Made by a program: the position numbers and the translations under genes
Notes under the pieces: generated by a model
Databases searched by the model: none
What the model was told of the DNA's origin: nothing
What the model saw: only the letters and a program-made list of their open reading frames with translations
Shown: one piece after another, positions 58,850 through 64,000 of the stretch
Layout of the letters: the number at the start of each line of letters is the position of its first letter
Numbering within the stretch: the stretch's first letter is position 1
Origin: Zygnema cylindricum
Lineage: Eukaryota > Streptophyta > Zygnematophyceae > Zygnematales > Zygnemataceae
DNA length: 64,000 bases
Assembly (NCBI GenBank): GCA_037447655.1
Contig: JBBHKE010000513.1
Location: forward strand, 27,115 to 91,114
Direction: 5' to 3'

Positions 58850-59215
58850 ATGCTGAGAAATCGGGGAGAGGAGTGGGAGCACGTGAAGGTTGCAGATGGT
58901 GGGATTCTTCTTGCCAACCGATTATGCGTCTGTATTTATTGCAACTTGGAATATAACGCTCAGGCTACCAGGATTAGAAATCATCTTCTTGGAAATGTCT
59001 AGAGTGGAGGGATTAAATCCTGTCCAATGTGTCCAGACGAAGTGAAGGAGGAGTTTAGTGCTTTAGAAAAGCAAAAATCTGCAAATTCCTTTGTTTTAGA
59101 GATAGAGAGAGAAGGCGGCCATGGTTGCCTATCACACAAACGGACTTTGACAAAAACGTGGCGTTCAACTACATTTGGACCTGGGTCTACGCAATTTACT
59201 TGTAGCGTGTTCTGA
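58850..59215 (+). pseudogene. BED-type zinc-finger fragment (hAT-related)
   Basis: From ATG 58850 the frame encodes a plant hAT-type BED finger. After a WEHVKV start come CIYC, the ATRIRNHLLG signature with its His, and, past an in-frame TAG (59000-59002), the final Cys in GGIKSCPMCPDEVKEEF. The Cx2C...H...C ligand set is therefore split by the stop. No dimerisation or catalytic domain follows; homology fades after about 59100. It could be a transposon relic or a broken domesticated gene. It lies about 1.2 kb upstream of the cyclophilin gene on the same strand. Confidence 0.65.
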
Positions 59216-59227
59216 AGCTGTTCGTTA

Positions 59228-59784
59228 CACCGCCAATTGTTATTAGCGTTGTGTACGCTAATTCCGTCCCGCTTTTTTTTTATATTCTCTATTATTGTAG
59301 TTCATTCTATTTTTTTCTTTACTCTATTTAGGGTTAATTTTTTATAACCGTACAAAATGGAAGTAAGCCATCAGTCAATTAGTGTGGTGTACGGACAGTG
59401 TCAGACCGTACAAAATTGTACCTTTTTAAGTGAAAAAGTATAATTAATGAGTTTTAGTAGCCGCGGACGCATGAGAATGTGCGCTCTAAAAAGGGGGTCT
59501 AATCGGGTTGTCAAATATCACGTTCGCACATATTCGTCCAGCAACCACGTTTCGACTGTGTGAACGTACGATTTGTGTACGATTTGTCAGATTTTGTACG
59601 AATACCTATAATAGTGTAAGCATGTTTGCGACCGACATTTTTTTTTTCAAAGACCCAAATTATAATTATTAAACAATTAGAATGTATGTTTTTTTTCAAA
59701 ATTTTCAAATTCTTAATTAGCGTAAACCATGGTAATTTTTCATGTACACTAAAGAAACTTCTACGCTAATAACGATTGGCGGTG
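59228..59784 (+). mobile_element. TA-flanked MITE (Tc1/mariner-like)
   Basis: 557 bp with inverted ends CACCGCCAATTGTTATTAGC and GCTAATAACGATTGGCGGTG (one mismatch over 20 bp), flanked by TA on both sides (59226-59227, 59785-59786). No transposase. The superfamily is inferred only from the TA target. Confidence 0.72.
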
Positions 59785-59786
59785 TA

Positions 59787-60452
59787 CCATCCGATGAAGA
59801 ATATCCGATACAGACACGGAGTGTCATACATATTTAAACACATAAAATTTATTAGTGCTCATTTAACGGGAAACTTACAAACTGCGGTGTGTAAGCTCAT
59901 TCTTTTTTACATGTACGGAATTGTACGGAATATAATTCATTAACGATTTTTACGATTTTTTCAAAAGGTCCAATGCGTTTGTTACGTATAGTTCGTCGCC
60001 ATTAAATCGTTCGCACTAAACGCCGTGAACAACTATGGTTGTAAACTTGTAAACAAAAACATTTTGTATGCATGTAGTGAGGGCATACTATTTCGCACAT
60101 TAAAACTTTTACTGTACGTCCTAGTTACGGTAAACTATACAAAAAGTCTTTTCCTATTCAAAGCTGCTGCAATCCGCGGGACACGTTTCTTTTCAGCAGC
60201 AGCTTTTGCTGGGAAGTTGGAAACTTGACAGCTTCAACGTTCCATGTAAAACTACGGCCGTTTTTGAACCTTTTTTCACTTTTATGTATTTTTAGGGTTT
60301 CGTTGCCGTAAGTGCCGATCAGCTCCGTTTAGACTTTTGACAGGCTCCGTTTGGAGGAGACGGGAAGCGCAGTACCGCACCATACCGTACGGAAAAAACA
60401 CGTAGACATAGCGGACCGTAGTGTGACGTGACGTGGCGCCTCGGAGCCGGGC
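59787..60452 (+). promoter_or_regulatory. Upstream region of the cyclophilin gene
   Basis: It contains a telo-box-like TAGGGTTT (60294-60301), often found in promoters or 5' UTRs of plant housekeeping genes, about 155 bp before the ATG. A GC-rich stretch with two GCTCCGTTT copies (60322-60352) follows. No convincing TATA box or mapped transcription start can be assigned. Confidence 0.45.
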
Positions 60453-63338
60453 ATGGCGCAAACGGTGTCGGAATGGCATCTCCGGCCGCAAAATCCGAAG
60501 AATCCGGTCGTCTTCTTTGACATTACTATTGGGGGAGTGGCTGCGGGACGTATCAAGATGGAGCTTTTTGCCGATATTGTTCCGAGAACAGCGGAGAATT
60601 TCAGGTAATAAGGATACGAATTTGATTTTACGGCTCGGTTTTGTTCGAGCAGATCAATCGTTTTTGTCTCTTTTCTTGTTTTTATGCCCTTTCTTTAGTT
60701 TTACATTGTTGAGGAATGTCAGAAGGCATGAATTTAGGTTAGGTTTTATAGTGGTTTAGGGTTTTCTAGTATTTCCACATCCCTTCCTATCTGTTCCTAT
60801 TTCCGCTCTCTCTTTGATTTTTTTATTGGTATAATGTGACTCATACTTTGCTAGTGTTTTGTCGTATGTGGCGAATGCAGACAATTTTGCACGGGGGAGT
60901 TCAGGTACGGCTGCCCTAAGTCAGGGTTTTTCAAAGGGAGAGAAAGGAGGAAGGCGTGGAAATGTGATAGTTTCTGAATTATTCATCATTTTTTTCATTG
61001 AACTTTTCAATGATTTTTTTTGTCATTGGTAGTAATTCTCTTTTTAATCTTAATGCCTCCATGGCATGTAGTCATCTTTTTTGAGAGGGGAGGGAAGGGA
61101 AGGGAAAGGAAGTGGAGGGAGGGGGGATGGCTTTAGCTTTTTGTTTGTTTTGGAAACTTAAATGTTTTTTTGTTTTTTTTAGCCCTTGCAAGAAATTCGT
61201 GGAAATCCTTTAAATCCTTTGTACTTTCTTGTACGATTAGTAAATTATAGTGTAAGCAGTGATAGAGACAATGGAGTAAATTCCAAAAACACTTCTCCCT
61301 GCTTCCTGTTTTTTTTCTAACAGTTTCTATTTGAGTTAATCTTTGTTTCATCTTTCCATTAAATAGCATAAACGCTTATCTGGAGGGCATAAAGATTTTG
61401 GAAATTGTTAATTACACAAAATGTTTTTGGAATTGTTGATTCCTTGCCCCTCCCTCCCTTTTCCTCCCCCCTTTCTCCCCTCCCCTAGTTGCCCCTTTTT
61501 TTCTTGGAATGTAAAGAAGTTGAATGTCCAAGATCATACCCCCTATCATAGCCCGCACCCTCTCTCTCCCCGCCCCTCCCCCCTCCACCCCCCTCCCTCT
61601 TCCCCGCCTCCCCCCCACTCCTCCCCCCTCAAGGAACTAATTTAACTTGAGATTTTTCTAGATATTTCCATTATGGAAGGTTTTTTTAAATGTGAAAGTC
61701 TGGGTTTTCAGTTTTTTTAGGGCTAACTAGTGTATTTTTTTTAAGTTTCTTTCAGTTGATTAGGGTTGATTAAGGTTACATTTCAGCTTTTAGGGTATTA
61801 ATAGTTTAAACTTATGTTTTAGGGTTAGTTTTTGTGGTGTAATTCGTTAATCTTTGTTTTGTTTTAAACCGAATATAATAGTAGTTTCTCTATCATTACT
61901 TATGAGGCTATGTCCTTAGTGGAGGATTGGCTCACAAGTATTGCTGGGGAAGGGGAGAGAAGAGGAAGGGAGATGGGATGGAGGGAGGAGTCATAGGGGG
62001 AGGGAGTGGAGGATGGGAGTGGAAAATGGGATGGAGAGGAGAGCTAGAGGGAGAGGGAGAGGAAGAGAGTGAGGAAAACGTGGATGACGAGGAGGAATCG
62101 ATGTCGGAGTGAGAGGAAGGGGTAGAGAAGGTGATGGTAATGGTTTTGTGATGGAGAGGGGGAGCGAGAGGGGTTCGGGGACAAGGAGAGAGGGGAGTAG
62201 AGGGGGGAATGTAGCGGAAGATCTTGTGAAGAAGTCTACGTTACATTGAGGCGATGGATATTGGTATTTTTAGCCAGTATATTTTTTGGAGATTTACCAA
62301 TTATTATGTCAATCTTAGGTACCATGGAAGCCATCCTTGTGGACGTAAAATAAATTCCCCGTTGTCGTGTTTGACGGGTTCAATTATGGTTTGTACAATA
62401 AAGTTCAATTATATGAAAAATACACGAAAGGATGTCCGTTTTCATGAGAAATACGGATGTAAAATTTAATCTTGCAGTGTTTGAATATGGGCCTACATAA
62501 ATTGTCGAGACTAGAGAGACAAAAGCGTTCACACATGGTTCAATTTTCCCGGAAATTCGATTGACGCCGGTTCAAATTCTATTAACTCCGTTGGTTACAC
62601 TTTCATTTTACGACTTAATTGAAATTGATTATGTAGGTATTTTGCATTCACCAGGGTGCCTTACAAGAATAGACGCCGGGTTTACTATGCCGTCTTGAAA
62701 GCGAAAATAGTAAATGTTGTAATGATACAAAGTGCTTCTTTTCTTTTCAAAGTATTAATTATGATAATGATACGGATGTTCTTTTCTTTTCTGTTCTTTT
62801 TGAAATGTTGGAGATAACTCGCCATGATGATCACTGAAACTTTTGTGGTTTTGAATATTGTTTTCGAATAGTGTAGAATAGTGAATATTGATGTTTAGTC
62901 CTTTTTTTGGATGTTAAATGTTGCGTTTTTGTTTGTTTGTTTGTTTGTTTGTGTTTTCAGGAAAGCAGGAATGCCTGTGGGGTACAAAGGGGTAGCGTTC
63001 CATCGGGTTATCAAAGAATTTATGATTCAGGGGGGCGATTTTCTAAAGGTGAGATATGTTCTGTTTAAACCAGCATGGTTTGGTTTAATCCATTTAAAAA
63101 ACCGTTCGGTTCCGTTTGATCATGCCAAGAATTGACCTGAACTGAACTGAATTGAACTGAACTCAACTTAACTGAACTGTACTGAGATTTTGACTGCATG
63201 GTTTGTCAGTTTCGTTGAGTTTGACTGACAACGGTTGTGGAGCAGGGCGATGGGAGTGGGTGCATCAGTATCTACGGTAGCAAATACGACGACGAAGATT
63301 TTATCGCAAAGCATACGGGACCGGGACTCTTGTCTTCG
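60453..63338 (+). CDS. CYP22: Peptidyl-prolyl isomerase, CYP22 / PPIH-type cyclophilin (5' part)
   Basis: Four exons are readable: 60453-60604, 60881-60904 (24 nt), 62961-63048 and 63246-63338. All have GT-AG introns and keep frame, giving 119 codons; the 3' end lies beyond the window (family length about 200). Exon 1 has the plant [11 protein letters not shown] extension, then [10 protein letters not shown]. The microexon encodes QFCTGEF. Exon 3 holds [15 protein letters not shown] with catalytic Arg74, Phe79 and Gln82, and exon 4 ends HTGPGLLSS. The family catalyses cis-trans prolyl isomerisation; human PPIH sits in the U4/U6 snRNP bound to PRP4, so a nuclear splicing role is likely here. 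After GGDFLK this protein has GDGSGC. The start is chosen as the first ATG ahead of the conserved block. Confidence 0.93.
60905..62960 (+). other. Intron 2 of the cyclophilin gene with purine/pyrimidine tracts
   Basis: A 2,056-bp intron. It contains a G/A-rich tract (61084-61128), an almost pure C/T tract (about 61440-61630) and a long G/A tract (about 61940-62210). Short Gly/Arg/Pro-rich open frames across these tracts are compositional artefacts. The 3' splice site follows a TTTG repeat (62930-62952) and TTTTCAG. Confidence 0.85.
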
Positions 63339-64000
63339 GTGAGTCTTGTCCTTTTCTGAAGGGGAGGGAGCGAGGAACTCTGTCGATTGGGTTACCTCCG
63401 TGTTTGTGCATTTTCGGAAGGGGGTTCGTTTCATCTGTCAGGAGATGTTCAAAGGAGAGAGAGAAAAAGAGAGGAAAGGTGTTAAGTGAGAGGGAGGGAG
63501 GGAGGGAGGCAGGGAGGGAGAGAATGAGGGAGGCAGGGAGGGAGAGAATGAGGGAGGCAGGGAGGGAATGCTCCGGTGTCACTCAATCATCAGTAGAATA
63601 TTGCCACGATAATTATATAGGCGGAGTAACACTGCCGATTAATAGTAGGATGCTCCACGCTCTCTGATAGGCAGGTAATAGGATTTACATAAATGTTTAC
63701 AATTTTTGTTGAAATCTGCGAGTGTCATGTGCAACTGCTTTTCAGGAAGTTTTGGGTTCCTTAATATGTTATCCGCAACTTCAAACAAATAGCACCTAAA
63801 TGTGGTGTTTCAAGTATTTGTGCAAGCTAATCATAAGCACTGAAAGTCTTTTTTTTCCCATACATGAATATGTTTTACAACTTGAAGTATTATTAACAAA
63901 ATAGAAAATACAATGCGTTTCTTTTTATGCAACATCAGAATCTCAAGAAAAAGCCGTAGCCAAAAAATTGGATGCAAACAAGTATTCAGTGTTTTTCTGT
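63339..64000 (+). other. Intron 4 (start) of the cyclophilin gene, with GGGA minisatellite
   Basis: It begins GTGAGT after exon 4. It contains a purine tandem array (about 63488-63570) with a roughly 24-bp unit, GAGGGAGGCAGGGAGGGAGA plus GAAT, in about 2.5 copies. The next conserved coding block (the SGPNTNGCQFF region) is not seen before 64000, so the intron is at least 660 bp. Confidence 0.8.

Noticed and set aside
61412-62112. Gly/Arg/Pro-rich short open frames in the cyclophilin intron
   Set aside because: They are translations of polypurine and polypyrimidine tracts lying between two well-supported exons.

Overview
The window looks like intergenic, repeat-packed nuclear DNA of a green-lineage plant. 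The best clue is the one host gene at the right edge, a cyclophilin of the plant CYP22 / human PPIH type. It has the plant-style N-terminal WHLRPxNPKNP block and GT-AG introns, including a 24-nt microexon. Every LTR retrotransposon here is Ty1/copia (gag-protease-integrase-RT-RNase H). Their primer-binding sites pair with the anticodon half of initiator tRNA-Met rather than its 3' end, which is not the usual seed-plant arrangement. I therefore lean towards a non-seed streptophyte (bryophyte, lycophyte, fern or charophyte alga), as inference only.

Layout. 1-281 is a G homopolymer. 282-5770 holds no recognisable gene, but contains a hAT-like TIR element nested in a relative (2186-3415). 5771-6728 is a PIF/Harbinger-like MITE. 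6765-19311 is copia element A (+), split by the younger element B (-, 12398-18613), which sits inside A's 3' LTR. 19338-20110 is another MITE. 20167-43358 is a MITE split by the 22.6-kb complex E1 (20362-42952). E1 is an old copia element that received element C (21680-31770), a solo LTR (34965-36108) and element H (36527-41607); C in turn received the non-coding LTR element G (24674-28309). 43362-46407 holds MITE pieces, a degenerate ACCAATT-type repeat tract and a possible hAT remnant. 46574-57786 is copia element J (-), deleted at both ends and split by element D (48573-54913) and a G-family solo LTR (55338-56737). 58850-59215 is a BED-finger pseudogene. 59228-59784 is a TA-flanked MITE. 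60453-63338 and beyond is the cyclophilin gene.

Most boundaries are fixed by 5-bp target-site duplications read directly: tatgt (A), tttca (B), agcgg (C), ctaac (G), aaaag (H), gtaac (D), tgatt (J). This gives a relative insertion order: C before G, E1 before C and H, A before B, J before D. No coding element is fully intact. C and B are closest: C has one nonsense codon besides the G insertion, and B has one nonsense codon and one frameshift.

The most unusual theme is shared by almost all the copia families. The Gag start codon lies inside the LTR, exactly 20 nt (A/C/D/E1/J type) or 59 nt (B/H type) from its 3' end, so the half-tRNA primer-binding site is itself translated as Gln-Val-Met-Gly. 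Several of these LTRs also carry, in antisense, a tRNA-like block with a Pol III B box followed by a T run. Because each LTR brings its own start codon, two sense insertions have created chimeric open frames with the element they landed in.
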